Shown: piece after piece, positions 18,380-33,300 of the stretch
How the letters are laid out: every line of letters starts with the position of its first letter
Numbering within the stretch: position 1 is the first letter of the stretch
From: Symsagittifera roscoffensis
Lineage: Eukaryota > Xenacoelomorpha > Acoela > Convolutidae
Length of the DNA stretch: 64,000 nucleotides
Direction of reading: 5' to 3'
Assembly (NCBI RefSeq): GCF_963678635.1
Contig: NC_087070.1
Location: 15,381,840-15,445,839, forward strand
Made by a program: the position numbers and the translations under genes
Notes under the pieces: model-generated
Seen by the model: only the letters and a program-made list of their open reading frames with translations
Database searches by the model: none
Told to the model about the DNA's origin: nothing

Positions 18380-21300
18380 CTATATCATGCAGACCACTAG
18401 ACAAAAATTTTATGAACCTTACGGAAGAGAACTCAAATAAACTTATAGAAGGGAGCAGAAAAAATGACTGATATGAACTGGAGCCGAATGGAATAATGAC
18501 CCTTCTGGATGGAAGCTAAATAAAATTGTATCATTTGAAATCAAGTTTTGAAACCACTTTTGGTCATAAATTGGTTGCTAATTGCTTTAAAAAAATGGTT
18601 GCTGAAGTATTTTTTGCACTAAAATGCTGCCATAAATGGTTGCTAGAACTATGCTTTCATTACCTTTGCGATGGCTTGGTCCAGTCTTTTCTGTTGTTCC
18701 GATGTTTTAGGCACTACGGCCGCACTGGTGTCCAGAGTACTGGGGTCCACTCTCTCGACAGAGACCGAGAACCTCCTGCCCTGATTGGCCACCATCTTCC
18801 TCGTCATGCCCACTACATCCGGCAGCTGCAATTCATCATTCGACCCCAAAGTCACCTATATAGTTACGCAACCATCAATAATTGTCTCAACTATTGGTAT
18901 AAAAAAACGAATACTGATTAAATTTTATCTCCGTACTGAGTTTAATCTGAAATAACGTGTTTTGATGTATATTTTTCAGATCTGAAAAGTGGCTTATGAA
19001 ATTTCAAATAACACGTGGATGCTTTAAGCATGGTTTATTTCACATCTAATTTTGTTTCTCAGGGTTATTTCAGATCGAAAAAAAAGAATTTTTCACAAAA
19101 TTTCTTAATGTTACAATGAAAAGCTTGATCCTAAGAGTTCAAATGCAAATGCGAGTTCTTTAAACATCTGGAACTTGTCGAGTTCTAGATTTTTAACAAA
19201 AGCTAATTTGGCTATGTTTTAGACAAAATTATGCGCTCTTTAATGATTTTATATATGATTCTGTGAGCTTAATGCTAATAATTTTTGCGTGGCAATTTAC
19301 GTAACACTCAAAACTATTCCAAGTAGATTTGAGTGAAGAAAATTGGTCATATTAGTTCCCTATACCGACTCGAAGCTTATCAATTGATGTGCGATATTGG
19401 TTGTTCAAAATCCATAGCTCATCATTTTTTCTACCAAAAAAACAATCGAATATCAGTTAAAAGGAAGTGAAGTGACGAGCTTGACCAGATGCATGACCAC
19501 TATTACGCAACAGAGAAAAAACTCACCTAAGAAACATTACGCAACCATTGTTAAATATTCCATAATATTGCACAAACAGACAAACTTACAATTATTGATG
19601 TATATGTCTCCTTGTATCAAAATTGACAATTAGTCAACATGATATAATGGAATAAAAATCAGAATTATTTGACGCATAACAATTTTTTGAGACAAAAAAA
19701 ATTACCGCTTTTAAGTTAAAAGCATATTAGATATGGCGAGAGGACTTGACGCTAAATCAACATCCTCAGGGTACCCTTAAAACTTTATGCCGAAGGAAGA
19801 TGACGAAACCAATCTTTGTCGTGCGTTTGATGTGTTTAGTCTGACATCAAAATTTATTTTTCATTGCTGGTCTAGATAAAAAACCGCGATGCCATCAGAG
19901 TAGGTAAAAATTTCTAGCTCTCACCCTAGTGGCCAGTTGCATCGTGATTTAAAGTCCTCAAGTATTCGAGGGCATCTTTTGTGATTGACTGAGGGCCTAC
20001 TCTGATGAGAGTTGAGGCGTACTCTTTTTAAGTAGACGCCTCCCGAAGTTCTCCAGTTTATGTTTTGTCCGCTTCCTGGACCTGTTGGAAAATTTTACCT
20101 GTAGATGCATCGTAGAAGACTAGTACTAGAGCGTAGAAAAAAGGACGACCCATACAAAAAAAGCGTGTCGTTAGAATGTCGTGGTCAATATCACTGCTGA
20201 TATGCATCGGCGGACAATATCTTATCAAATGCCTCAATCTCGGCTTCAATAGAAGCAGTTTGTTTTTTCGATTGTCAACCAGAACCAAGATTTGTAGGAA
20301 CGATACTTTTTATCAAAGTGAAGAGAAGACGGAGGAGTAAGGCGCCATCCACAATGCGGATTTGTATCGTTTCAGTTATCGTGGTTTTGTTGAAGTTGAT
20401 TGGTTCTGAGCGTAATTGCTTAAAGACGCCGACAGAGTATGTAGAGCTGTCAGAGAGTAGTAGTTTGGGCATGCCTCTTCTAGCATTGAAGCGTCGAATT
20501 GCCGTAATGCAGTTGTTTCTAGTATTCCTATTTGTGAACACCTGGTGCACCGCAAAAATAGCGAGGCATGTGAAGAGCCAACTATAGACTTTTTTTTGTG
20601 GTTTCATAGAAATTACGATTTGTTTATGTAGCCATTACCTGTGCTTTTAAACGGAAATCAATCACCGGTTTAATCGTCGAAACGATTAGACGGTAAATCA
20701 GCCATGAGTGATTGAAAATTTCTGCCTTGAAACCTCCTGCAGAGAAAGCTATGATGTCTTTTGTGTTTTTTGTAGCCCAATGAAGACTTTTTTCTATGAT
20801 GAAAAAAAATTTTTGAACTTAATTGAGCAGGTGCTCAGTGCCATGGTGTGTACAACGGATGTAATGAAAAAGGAGAAGCTTGGCTCTTTCCAGGTCTTCC
20901 ATGGTAGCTGAACATTTCCGTTTAGGATAACGATAGAAACTAGAGCGCGAGCTGTTCTAATCAAACTTATTTTATCCAAACTAATCAAAGTGAGTCCTTA
21001 AACCAGGAGCCATGGATTCGTGTGTAGTCCGGTGGGGGGGGGGGGCTAACTGCTGTAGCGTTATTTTATTTCGCTCACTCGTTGATCCCCAAGTAGCCCC
21101 ATTTTGAGTAGAAGTTGTGATGTAATTAACCAGAGCGTGATTACGTTTTTGAGTTCGATTTCCCGTTTAGCGCTGTCTGCTGAATTAAATTTAATTTGTG
21201 TGGACTTTGAAAACATTAAGTATCTCGGCGACTCTGTGGGCGCAGTAAGTTTTCTATTTTATGGGCAAAACACACCAGGGTAAAATTATTGTGCCATTTG

Positions 21301-24300
21301 TCCAATATTGAGTGAGCTGAATTTTTAAATCATCAATAGCGAACTTGCACAGTCGTGCGATCATTATGAGGCGATCATTAGGGGTTACAGTTTTGCAAAA
21401 ATTTTCTTGGTTCTGTGGAGTTACCTTTGTTCTGCAAATCAGAAATAGCGTGTATGCCAGATTTACCCGCAATACCGAAAAAGAGACCCGTAACTATCGC
21501 GCATGCAATGGGGCGATGCGTCTCATATTACAACATAAAACTGTGATCAGATGAAAGATGTGACCCAAGTAAGATGAGCCTTGCCTACCTTGCTCGGCCC
21601 TTTTCAGCTACTTACGACGTCTCGTGGCATGGGCTCGTCGCAGGAAAAACATGATTATCATTTCGAAGATGTACTTTAACCTTTTGTTTTGCAATCGGCG
21701 CTAGACTGATTAGACTGTCAAAAACCCATACTACTATAAAGAGGAATTTTTGGTGCGTGGAAGTTGTGATAAAATATGTCTTTGTCATTGGTGGCCCTAA
21801 TACCCTTTCTTATTGGCGGCTGAGACTTGGCGCCTGAGACCTGATTCGCTGCGGCGTCAGTAGAGTTTTACGTTCATCAAAAACAGAAGACATTATGAGC
21901 AACAGATAAGAACTTAGTTAGATTGGTTTTACGGTCAAAAGTTTTATTTTGTGGAAGAGCCTACAAATACCCCGTCCAAATGGAAAATTTTTTTTGTAGC
22001 AGAGCTTCTGTCTTCATTTCGTGCGCCAACTGAATTAACAAAATTGTCCATATAGCAGATTTCATGCAATAGGTGAGCAAATTTGGGCTTGGTTAATCGC
22101 AGTAATTGCCAGCGATTTGATGAATATAAAGAATGCCGACAAAAAACAAATTTTGCCAAAGGTAAGCCGAGTGTTTCAGTTTTGCTTCATACTTTTTTCA
22201 ATGGCCAAATGAAGCGGCGAAGCACAGTTTGGTTTTTTTCTTAAGCACCTATTTGGATAAACAAGATTTCAAAAGCAGCCAATAAGGCAACACATTTTTT
22301 TTGGAACCGTAGTAGAAGACTCAATTTTTTTTTTTTGGTGGTTCTGGTTCACTTTTAAGGCTAGAAAGGAATTAGACACATTTGTATGTCAAGGCAGCGT
22401 GGGCCACTCTACGAGTCTTCCCGGGCTTCCTTGATTTTTCTACCGGGTGATATAAGAGGTTCCAAATGTTTTCAGGCTGAGCGAATGAATGAAAACTAAC
22501 AGACATTACTTAATTATTTTGCAGGTCAGTAGTTGAGGATTTCTCATATAGTTGCTTGATTTCTGTTTTTTAGGCAACCATATAGTTCTTGCATTTGAAT
22601 TTTCGCTATTGAATGGTTGTACGGCATTTTTAAATTGTTTTTGCGCACTAGATATGATTTGAAGCCATCGTAGTTTTGCTCACTGTTTTGTTCCATAAAA
22701 TATAATGGTTTTACGTTCTTTTCAGAGAATTTAGTAGTTTTGCTGTTTTTGTGTATGACTGATATTTCCATAATCCAGTGTTTTTTTCGCTATTTCAATG
22801 AGAGTAGTGTATTTTTATTCAGTTGTGAAAATCATCAATTTTCAGTTTGACTCAATTTCATTAGATTTTTGCTTGGTTGGTGCAGTGGCTGTTAAACCTA
22901 GTAGAGTTTTGACAAATTATGGAGTGCATGCAAAATTTCATCTACATTTAGCAGAATTTCAACTGTAAAGAGGCCAAAAGCAAGAAAGTTGACACGTTGA
23001 AGGTGGTTGTGGAGTAGACAGGTTCATTTGAGGTTGCATACGTGGATTGTGTCAAAACTCAGAATTTTGACCGAGTCGACTGATTGTACAATTGTTGTAG
23101 GTCTTTACTGCGAGCGCGTCCTACGCTAAACTGTAATTGTTGACTTGGTTTGCTTATACATCCTCAGCAAAACAACTTGAAACTTCCAGTGCAAACCCAA
23201 TCAACAACTACAGTTTAGTGTACAGCGCGCTCCAGTTGTCGAGTATGGCGTAGCAGCCCAGTTTGATTTCATTTTTGAAAAAATTACTGGCATAAATTGC
23301 AACTGTCTTTTGATGCTGCTTTTGATGCTATTTCATATTGTCTAAGCAAGTTTGATCATTGATCTGCGGAAACTTTACAAAAATTTGGAATTATTACAAA
23401 ACAGTGAGCTTGGTTATCTGTTGGAAATGTTATACTTGTTGTTTTTTGCAGCAGTCAGAGGAAAGGCGGTGGTCTTTTTTTCTGGGATTGATGGTAACAT
23501 ATTTGATCCGTTTTTAGATTGTATTGTTGCTTTGTTCCTTGATAGTGTAGTCCTGCTTGAATTTAATTTGTTGGTTCTGTGTCCAATTTTCCTCAACTTC
23601 TCAAGTATTTAACCAAATACTGCAAAAAGCCTTTGAGTGTAGCCCAACCGAGCTCATGCAACAGGCAGTGTTCTTCCTATTTCATAATTAAAATCACTAG
23701 GAAATAGGAAATTGGGCATATCTAACTATTCCTTGCAAATTGCAAAATTTTGACTGACCGAAACATACTAGCCTACTGAGAACATGATCTATTTTTTTCT
23801 CTTTCAACTGATGGACTTAATTTAGCTCTCAACTCTCCTTTTTAAAGACCATCAAGCTGGGCTCCTTCTGCCATCTGTAAAAATTATTTTAAAAAAAAAT
23901 TGAGAGCAGAAGTACTCAACAAACTCGCTAATCTTGAAACCTTTGTTCAAATTTCTTTATTGAAATTGAATATCAGCACTTTTGATACAATTTTTTTTCA
24001 CTCAGCTAATGAAAAATTTCGCTGAAAAAGTGTCCCATTATGTGCAGAAGAACCTCATTTACGCTTAAAAATGATACATGAAATGTCTACTTTGAAATTT
24101 CTCCCCTGATACTGCAAATCAAATTGCCAAGCCTGTCTTTAGTCAAATTCAGAAAAATTTTATAAGTACTTGAAGTTTTTGAAACGTTCGTCCATAGGGA
24201 TTAGTTTAGCTAATTTAGTCAATTATTATCTATGGTTTTGAACTGGAAAAAATTTGACGATGCCGAACTTGTAAAATCGAATCATCCAAGAATCATCCAA

Positions 24301-27300
24301 CTTTTCGAGGCTCAATCGTTTATAATTTTTACATAGTCATGCAGTATTGAGGATTCATTTTATACCAGACCAGTTTTCTAAACCAAAAAATTGAAAAATT
24401 GAGACGCTTAGTCGAGTAAAAGACAATACTCCCTAAATTAGAGTCAAAAACTTTTTCAATTTAGAAATTTTAAGCTCTAATTCACAACACGTTTTTAGCA
24501 GAACAATCGAAAACTGAGTACTTTAGCAGACCAATAAAACAACTGAAGCTTATTTGGCTGAGAGACGTGAAAAAAAGGCTTACTTTTCCCTAATCAAAAC
24601 GTTTATCTCACGGTTAGTTAACAACACTATCAAACAATCAAAAAAATAATAGTATCAACGCAAAGCTTGACCGTTCAAACTGTCTTTTGAAGTCAATAAA
24701 AAAGTTTTTTTTCTGACAAAAACTGATAAAAAAATAAGTTTTGATTTTTTCTTTTTTTTTCGTAATTTTGATATCCCTCCCACGTTATAAAAGTGCACAA
24801 TTTGAATCTGGCTAAACAATAAAAAGAGCAAATTGCTTGCCTCAATTCAATTAGAACGTAATTGCCGCTTACACTTAAAGAGCACGGAGTAAATTGCGCG
24901 TGAATTATGCCAAATTGGCACCCGGGTCGACCATCCTACAAAAAAATCCCCGACCTAAAATTTTCTCATAAGCGTTGTTTTTTAGAGAAAAAGTCCCTAA
25001 CTTGTAACATTGCTAGAGCTAGTTTTGTGAAAAGTTGTAAGTTGTATAAAAATTAATCTAAGATAGCGACTTTTGGTCATCCTGTGCACATTTCAAATTC
25101 GAAGAAAATGAGAAAACTTCTATAATTACTATTATCGATCCACACGAACAAATTTCTCCCCTAGATTGGTGCCCCGAACTTTTATCTGAGAGCAGCAATT
25201 GCTACAGAACTTATTTGAGCTGTCTTACAGTTTTGTTCTTAATTTCAAGCAAACAGGAATTCGATTCCATTAAAATATTGAAAAAAGCTAAAGTTTCTTT
25301 TTAAAAATGTTAAAGTGCTAAAGTGTTCTTTTTCTGCGGTCAGAAACATTGCTTTTTTGTTTTCGGTACTCTTGTACTTCCGCACTCTTGAACGCATTCT
25401 GTAAAAATTCCCAAACAATCAACATAGCGGATTTAGTGGTGGGAGGGGGGGGGGTGGCGGACGCTTCTCTTCTTCAGGGATTCGACCCCCTACCGACCCA
25501 AAGGGTCCCCCCTTTGTACTATTTTGAGATATCCATTTTTGCCGACAGACCCTAAATTTTTTTTAAAGGCGCCTTTGGCGCCAATATATACTAATTTTGA
25601 GGGGGGGGGGGGGCGCACGTTGAAAAAACGCAATTTTTTTGGTCAATATCTTCCAAAAAGTGCCTAAGAACACCTTTCTTGGCCTGTTTTTTAAAAATTT
25701 GCCTGCGGTGCAGAAAATTTGGTCGAAATGGGGTCTTTATAGTGATTTGGGAGAGCTCAGAAAATCAATTTGGTCGACCTTAAAAAAAAGGTCGACTAAA
25801 TTTTTTCAATTTTTTTTTGAAAATCCCCCCCCCCCTCGAGAAAATCTTAGATCCGCGCCTGCTAAGTGATATATTTCACATTTACTGTTATATTATTTGG
25901 AGTGTGTGTCTCAACTTTGTATGCATTTTCTTGGACTACCACAAATTAGCAATATGCAGACCCTCACAAATATATCAAAAAGAGAACATCTTTCTTAGTT
26001 TGAGATCAGAGCATTGAAATCTTGTAATTACTATAAAGATCTATCAGATATTGCGAAATAAAAATTTGAAATTGACCTGCATCATAATAAAACCACCTGA
26101 AGATTAATTAGTCAGTCAATTTCTTTAAATGTTCAAGACAACAACTAAATCAGCCGTTTCCGAGTGAGTATCTGGTTATCAAAGAAACACACATCCTATT
26201 TTTTAGCAGCTTCCGACAAAAAATTTTGCTCAGTACTTGTCAGAGACTAGGAAAAACTAAAAATCATTCAAAAACAATAAGAATAAAAATCAAAAAGAGT
26301 AAAAAGTTGCGTAAATGCTTTTCATCATCAAAAATTTACGCCAGAGTTCGATTTCTCTCACATATCCTACTTCAAGTATTCTTTTTCCTTAATTTCTACT
26401 AATGTTTTACAAGATCGTTCATTCATGCATAAAAATTCTTTCAAGATTTTTTTAAAAATTTGAATTTTACTACAACCCGGTTTTCTATAAATAAAATTCT
26501 TTTGAGTTAACTTAGCAATACGTTTTTGAGACTTTTGTTTTTTTTTGCTTATGAATCTTCAAGAGCACTTAAAATGAAAGCTCAATTTTAGTAGCCATTC
26601 AATTTTTATCAAATTCAGATAAAACAATTTGAAAATTGAATTCACATAGATAAACCTTACAATAAAAATTACAAAAATTTATGGACAATGACTGCAAAAT
26701 TATAGTTTAAAAAGTACTAAGATGTATGTTGGTTCATTTATCGGGCTTAAAAAATGGTTTTTGAGTCCGCAGTCTTAAAATTTTTGTTAGGACACGCAGC
26801 AATTCAACTAAGTGATTTTTAAATCACTAATTTATTAAACGCACCGGTGAATGACAAGGAGATGGGTCTGGTCCAGACGGTTACGTAGCAGTATTTAGAC
26901 AACCGCGTATTCAGACTCGTCAGTAATTAGACAAACACTGCATTAACCAATCAGAATCAAAACAAGGAAGAAATGATTAATTAATGATTATTTATTTCGT
27001 AAATTTGCTTTCTCATCTCGATTCTGATTGGTTAATATGATATTTGTCTGCTTACTGACGAGTATGAATACGCGGTTGTCTTAATACAGACCGGACTCCG
27101 GTCCAGACAATGAACTCAATAAGAAATCATAAGCGACAGCAAACAAAGCAGGAGAAAGGCATCAAATTAGAAGAAAATTATTCGCCGAATATTGAGTCAC
27201 AAATTGTTACAGCACTTAGTGTTAATTTCGTTCGATACTGCGCTTGCCTAATGATCGGCCATTAAGTGGCAGCTAACAATCAAATAGCGCATGTATGAAA

Positions 27301-30300
27301 TATTAGCGGTCGGTTGCTCTAGTTAGGATTAAATGGTTAATTGATTGACCGGTTATCCTTTGAAAGGCTATAAAGACCTGCTTGAGGCTCAAGACTTATT
27401 TTCTAACCTCTCCTGAAACTGAAAAGACATAATTGAGTCTATTTGATATTAGGTCTTTAAGCAGATTGTTATTTCAGCAGATCGGTCTTTTAGCAGACTC
27501 CAAACAACTAACAAATCAGAATGCTGTGCTTAAATTCGGCACGAGTGTTTTTTTGTGTGAAATCATTATTTGCCGTGAATTTTTTATTCTGTTTCTGAAA
27601 ACAGTAGAGACTGTCAATCAATAATGCATCAGCAGTATTACACATATATTCTGCTAAAAGACTCCGTTTTTGCTAAAAGAACGGCCTTCAGCCTATAAAT
27701 TAAGTTTAGAGGCTTCGATGAGGCCAACTTGAAATGCTATGCGAAAGATGGAGATACTGATATGATATTGAAATCTTCCAATTCTACCATAAAGTTATAG
27801 AAGACTTCTCGTATCAAGGCAAAGCCCGGAATGTTCCGACTGCCTTTAAGGTTTTTGGAGCAGTAATGACAAAGATAAATTAATTTTAATAAAATAAAAA
27901 GAACTTTTTTTCTCCAAAATTTGAGATTTTTTGTGAAAATCATCCCCCCACAAGCCATATAAAATCCTCCCCACCCCACACAACATTTTTGTGAAACTCA
28001 TCCCCCCACACGCCATATAAAGTACAAAGGGATGAATTTTGCTCCTTGTAGCAAATCAGTTATGGCAAATAAGCTGTTTTTAACCAATTTGGAACTATTT
28101 CTAAGATGGATTAAATCTCCGCTGACGCGTTATTAGCGCGAAATATATCGCGCATTAATTGTCTCAAATTAGCCAAAATTGCAATCTTAAGACTCCCATA
28201 ACTTTTCGAAAAATGGTCACAGGTAAAATATCCTTTCAAGTTTAAGCAACAATACCTTTTGAATGATTTTTTAAAAATCCGTCAAAAATAGCTAGTTAAA
28301 AAGTCGAAATTTGTCTGAAGAAAAAAATCCACCCGAGCATAAATATTCCGTTACTATCGTTACGAAAGTCGGAACAACAGGTATGGGGCGATGCGTTCTT
28401 TTTGAAATATAGAACGTTTTAAGTCAGTTCTCAGGAATTTAGGAATTTCTAAACAATTATTTTATGTTTTTGTAAAAACTGATTTAAAAACTTTAAACAA
28501 TAGAGACAGGTATGCCATTTTAATGACTGAAGAGCTAAAAATTTGATAGCTATTGTCATTATGACAGACAGAACCAATATCAACGAATGTTTTCTATCAA
28601 TCATTGCAACTGCAATTTTTAAACCCTAGCTCAATTTTTAGCTTATTTTTTTCGGTTTTTCAAGAAAATGACGTAATTCATGAGCTCGGGGTGTTTTTTC
28701 TCCAGACAAATTTCGACTTTGGAAACAGCCGTGTTCGAAAAGGTTGTTTTGCATCAACTGAAAAGTACTGATGCCCCGAGCTCAAACTAAAACAAGACTG
28801 CTCGTGTCAGGGCAAAGAACTGAAAGTTCCGACTGCATTTTAAGTTCTATTGAGCAGTAATAACATGAAACAAATTAAATGTAACAAAATAAAAAATAAA
28901 ATTTTTAAATGAGATTTTTGTGAAAAACATCTCCTCCCCACACGCCATATGAATAAAGTACAGGGTGATAGATTTCGGCCCCAATAACAAATCAATTTGG
29001 CAAATAGCCTGCTTCAACCAATTTGAAACGATTTCTAAGACGGATTAAATCTCCGCTTACGCGTTAATAGCTCGAAATATATCGCGCCTTAATTGTCCCA
29101 AATTAGCCAAAATTTCAAACTTTAAACCCTCATAACCTTACAAAAATTGATCACAGGTAAAAACATAATCATTTGAAATTTAAGCTCAGGAAATAGTACT
29201 TTTTGATTGATCTAAAAAATTTTGTCAAAAATGGCTAGTTAAATAGCCGAAGTTTTTCTGAAGGAAAAAACCCAACCCGAGCACAAATATTCCGTTACTT
29301 TCTTTGCAGTAGTGGGAACAAAAACCTCTGCTGACAACTTTTTGTAAAGATGGGTGGGTTTAAAAATCGCAAGTTCGGCCAACTTGAGATAATGAACGCA
29401 ACATTTTAGTCTAATAAAACGTAAGCGGCGTGCTATATCGCTCCAAATTGAATGGAGGCAAGTCGATTGCTTTTATTCGTGCGTTACCAGGCTCATTATT
29501 TTTCACTTTATAGTGTTTTATTTAAAATCTGAGGCGATACGTTAAAAAAAATGAAAAAAAAACTCAAAATTTCTAAGAAAAAATAAATTTTCATCGACAA
29601 TCAGCAATCATGAAAAACAGCGCGTAAAAATCAGCGATCTTGTTTCACTGTTAAGACACAATTTGCTCCTCATAAATTTTGTGGCACATAATTTTTCCCT
29701 CACACTTTTGACCCCACAGTCTATACAGGACTTCGTGTGTAAAATATTAGGTAGAAAACATTTGAAAAAAGAAACGTGAAGTACTGAGAGTGAAGTACGT
29801 CCCATTTTTGTTTTACGTTTGCATGTACTGAATTCCATCATTCATTGCCATCATTCCAAGCAAACCGAAAAACCGGAACTGCTAGCACTTGAATGAACTT
29901 AATCATTGGTTGTAACTCACCATAAACATTAGCTTCGCGGATTCAAAATTAGATCACTTTCTTATGTTTTTATCAAAATTTTCTTAATCATCTGCGGCAT
30001 TTTTTTTTAAAAAAAAATGGGGCTTTGAAACAAATTAGTTGTAACAAATTAGTCAAATTTTGTACTACATATCACTTTATGATTAAGTAATAATGCATGT
30101 GGAAGTTTATCTCAATGCATGTGGAAGAAAAAAGTTTCAATTTGGATCTTTCAGATACACTTAAATGATAGTCGGACGAATTTCAATGTTTTTTTAGACT
30201 GCCAGACCACAATTGGGTAGTTTCAGACCACTGCAACCGATATTTGGTATTTCCAGATTTGCAGAAACGAAGCAATGTGTCAGCTACGGGCGCGACCGAA

Positions 30301-33300
30301 ATAATTTTAAACGTGAGCGCCGCAACTGAACACAATATAACAGCAACCGATTCGACCGAAAGAAATTTAACCGTAACCAGAATTTGCAATTCAAGTTTTG
30401 ACCAAAAAATTGAGCATGTTATGACCGTCTCGATCTAAGTCGTGTATTTTTTGAGCATATTCGACCGAGGAAACCGTTTCGACTAAGTTCGACTGAGGAA
30501 AAACATTTTCACTGAGTTAACTGATCAGTTTTTCAAACGAAAAAAAATCGACAATATTTGAACCAGGAAAAACATGTGTGTCGTCCGCGAAAACATTTTG
30601 ACTGATTTCCATAGAAGGTATTTTTTGAAAAAATAAAGTTTCGACTTCAAAAAGTTGTTTCGAATAAGATAAAAATTTTTCCCCNNNNNNNNNNNNNNNN
30701 NNNNNNNNNNNNNNNNNNNNNNNNNNNNNNNNNNNNNNNNNNNNNNNNNNNNNNNNNNNNNNNNNNNNNNNNNNNNNNNNNNNNNNNNNNNNNNNNNNNN
30801 NNNNNNNNNNNNNNNNNNNNNNNNNNNNNNNNNNNNNNNNNNNNNNNNNNNNNNNNNNNNNNNNNNNNNNNNNNNNNNNNNNNNGATTGAGGCCTAGGCA
30901 TGAAATGTTTTCAGTCCAAATTAAAATTCAGAAAAATCTCTGTACGATGTTCTCTCCATTTCAAGAGCAACTTGTCTGAACAATTTAGTTACTCGGACCA
31001 ACTTACCGATAAAAGAGTCGTAATGACGTGGAAGAACTCACTTTCACAATGTAATTTTCCAAATAGTTTTTCGTAGTGAAGCTACTTCCGTCTATTTCTT
31101 GCAAAATAATTTCAATATCACCCAGCTGTATAAGAAAACAGTTAATTAAAAAAATAAACCAAAAAGAATTAATTTCAATGGTTTTTCTTTCGTTCTGCAA
31201 TCTTTTTTTATGATTATTTGAGTTTTATATTTTTTTGCATTGATTAGATTATTTTGTGCCACTTGCTTTGGCGACTGTGCACTCTTTTTTTAGAAAAAAA
31301 AATTCTTAAAAGCTAACTGCTGCGACCGTGTTCTTCCTACAGGCTAGAAGGTTTTTAAAGTTTTTAATTATTTTAAAATGTTTTCATTTAGAAGCCGACC
31401 TACACTTTTTGTACATTATAGAGGAAAACATATTTAAAACTTATTTTGAGAATATAAATCCTTTAGACATTTTGAAAAAAAAAAACATTTTTCAAAACAT
31501 TAATATAAACTTTTTGGCAGCATGCAGTTTCACTAATTGATACTCGTCTATTTGTAATTTTACCCTTTCTTTTAAAAAATCTCCGCAATTTTTGGGAAAT
31601 CCAACATAGTTAAAAATGAAAGCATACCAAAAAATCTTGTTTGAATTGCTGTGATTAAAGAAAAACTTCCGAAAAAAGTAGAGTCTAGTTTTAACCTATA
31701 GCAACAATCTCAATTAGTTGAAATTGTGTTCCTGAAAACTTTATATAATTTAACTGAAAAGGTACCTGAAACTATAGCTGACAACGGTTTTCAACTTAAC
31801 AAAATCGGTGAGGAAAGAAAGTGACTATTTAATAGGAAAGCGAGTCCATATTTGTACAGCTTTGGTTCGATTAAAAACACGCTCAATTTTAAATTCACCG
31901 AAGCAAAAGGTGAATTGATTAAATATTGCTCTTCAGGTTGATAAAAAATGCCTTATCTGTTTCTGACGGTTATAAAACAAATGTAATGATTTTATCTTCT
32001 AATGAGATTTTTAGGAACGTGTACGGTGAATAAAAACTAAAATGGAAGTTCTGTGTTGTCAGGCCAAAAATAAGGAAAAATTTTGCGACAATTGTTTTTC
32101 AGTACTGCTGTTTTGCTCTGAAAGAATTTTTAATTGGGAGCAGGTTTAATAAATAGTTTTTAGTCTGATTTAAAAAGAAAATAAAGTCGTTTGTTTCCAC
32201 AAAAAAAAAATAAGTTTCCGCTCTGGGAAAAATTATCAAACTAAAAAAAACATACCAAATGAAAATTCCGTTCCTTAAATACAAAATATATAGTGATTGA
32301 AAAAATCAGGCCTCAAAATGTCAAAGATGACATTAAAAGAACGCAATTGGAGGATGAAGTTGCATTTACCAATAGGCGTCAGATATTTTATTTCGAAAAC
32401 GTGAAATATAAATATAAACAAAATCACAATTGCAATGCAAACAGTCAATCAAAATTGACTGATTAAAAAAGGAGTTTTTTCAAAACAAAAAAGAAAAAGC
32501 TGAAAAACAAACCTTTGAGATTCCTTCTTTTCATTATTTTATTTAGATGACCGAGAATTGAGGTAGCTCTACCGAAGAATTGCCTGATTAAAAGGTGCAG
32601 TTTTTCAAAACAAAATGAAAGCAGAATGAATAAGCATTTGAGATTCCTTTTCTTCATTATTTCATTCAGATGACCAAAAAGTGCGGTAGCTTTGTCAAAA
32701 AAAACAGAAGGTACCTGTAAAAATTGTATAGATAAAATTTTCATGTTAACTGATTCATTGATTCTTGCTGGTTAATTTTCAAATAGAAAAAACACTTTTT
32801 AGGGTTTTTTAGGGCTTTTCAGGGCTTTTTTTGTTAGGCTGGGATTGGTTGCCAAGCTTATAATCCCACGTTTTTAACCCCTTTTTCTTAATCCCCTCTC
32901 CTATAACCCCAGAATTAGATAACCCCATTCCCAAATGAGCTCAAATGAAACAAAACAAAAAATACAAAATTGGAACCAGTTCAAAACAATTATTTATTAA
33001 ATCCAATTATATTCTTGATAATTATCTCTACGGGATACTTAGAACTAACCAATCATGATCCATGACTAAAAATTCCAACGAATTGTAAGGCTGAAACTGT
33101 TTATAGTTTCAGCCAGAGAAGAATAAATTTAACTTAGCAAACAGTTGCTCTTTCTTGATTCTAAGTCTCGCAACAAAACCAGTATATACTAGATCTATTG
33201 AGACTATGAAATATAAGAGTCAGATCACGATTGGTATTTGACTAGGAAGTTGCACGAAAATAAGAAACCACCGTGACGAACAGACGGTGCACTTTATTCA

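Larger units (their letters stand above)
19950..22800 (-). mobile_element. Degraded BEL/Pao-type retrotransposon pol
   Basis: Pol fragments on the - strand are in the right order: RT (about 22159-21944), RNase H (about 21472-21254), integrase zinc finger (about 20988-20794), integrase core (about 20607-20275) and a C-terminal motif (about 20288-20058). Each is in a different frame with stops between, so the copy is dead. Motifs are of BEL/Pao type rather than Ty3/gypsy. No LTRs could be found. Confidence 0.75.
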
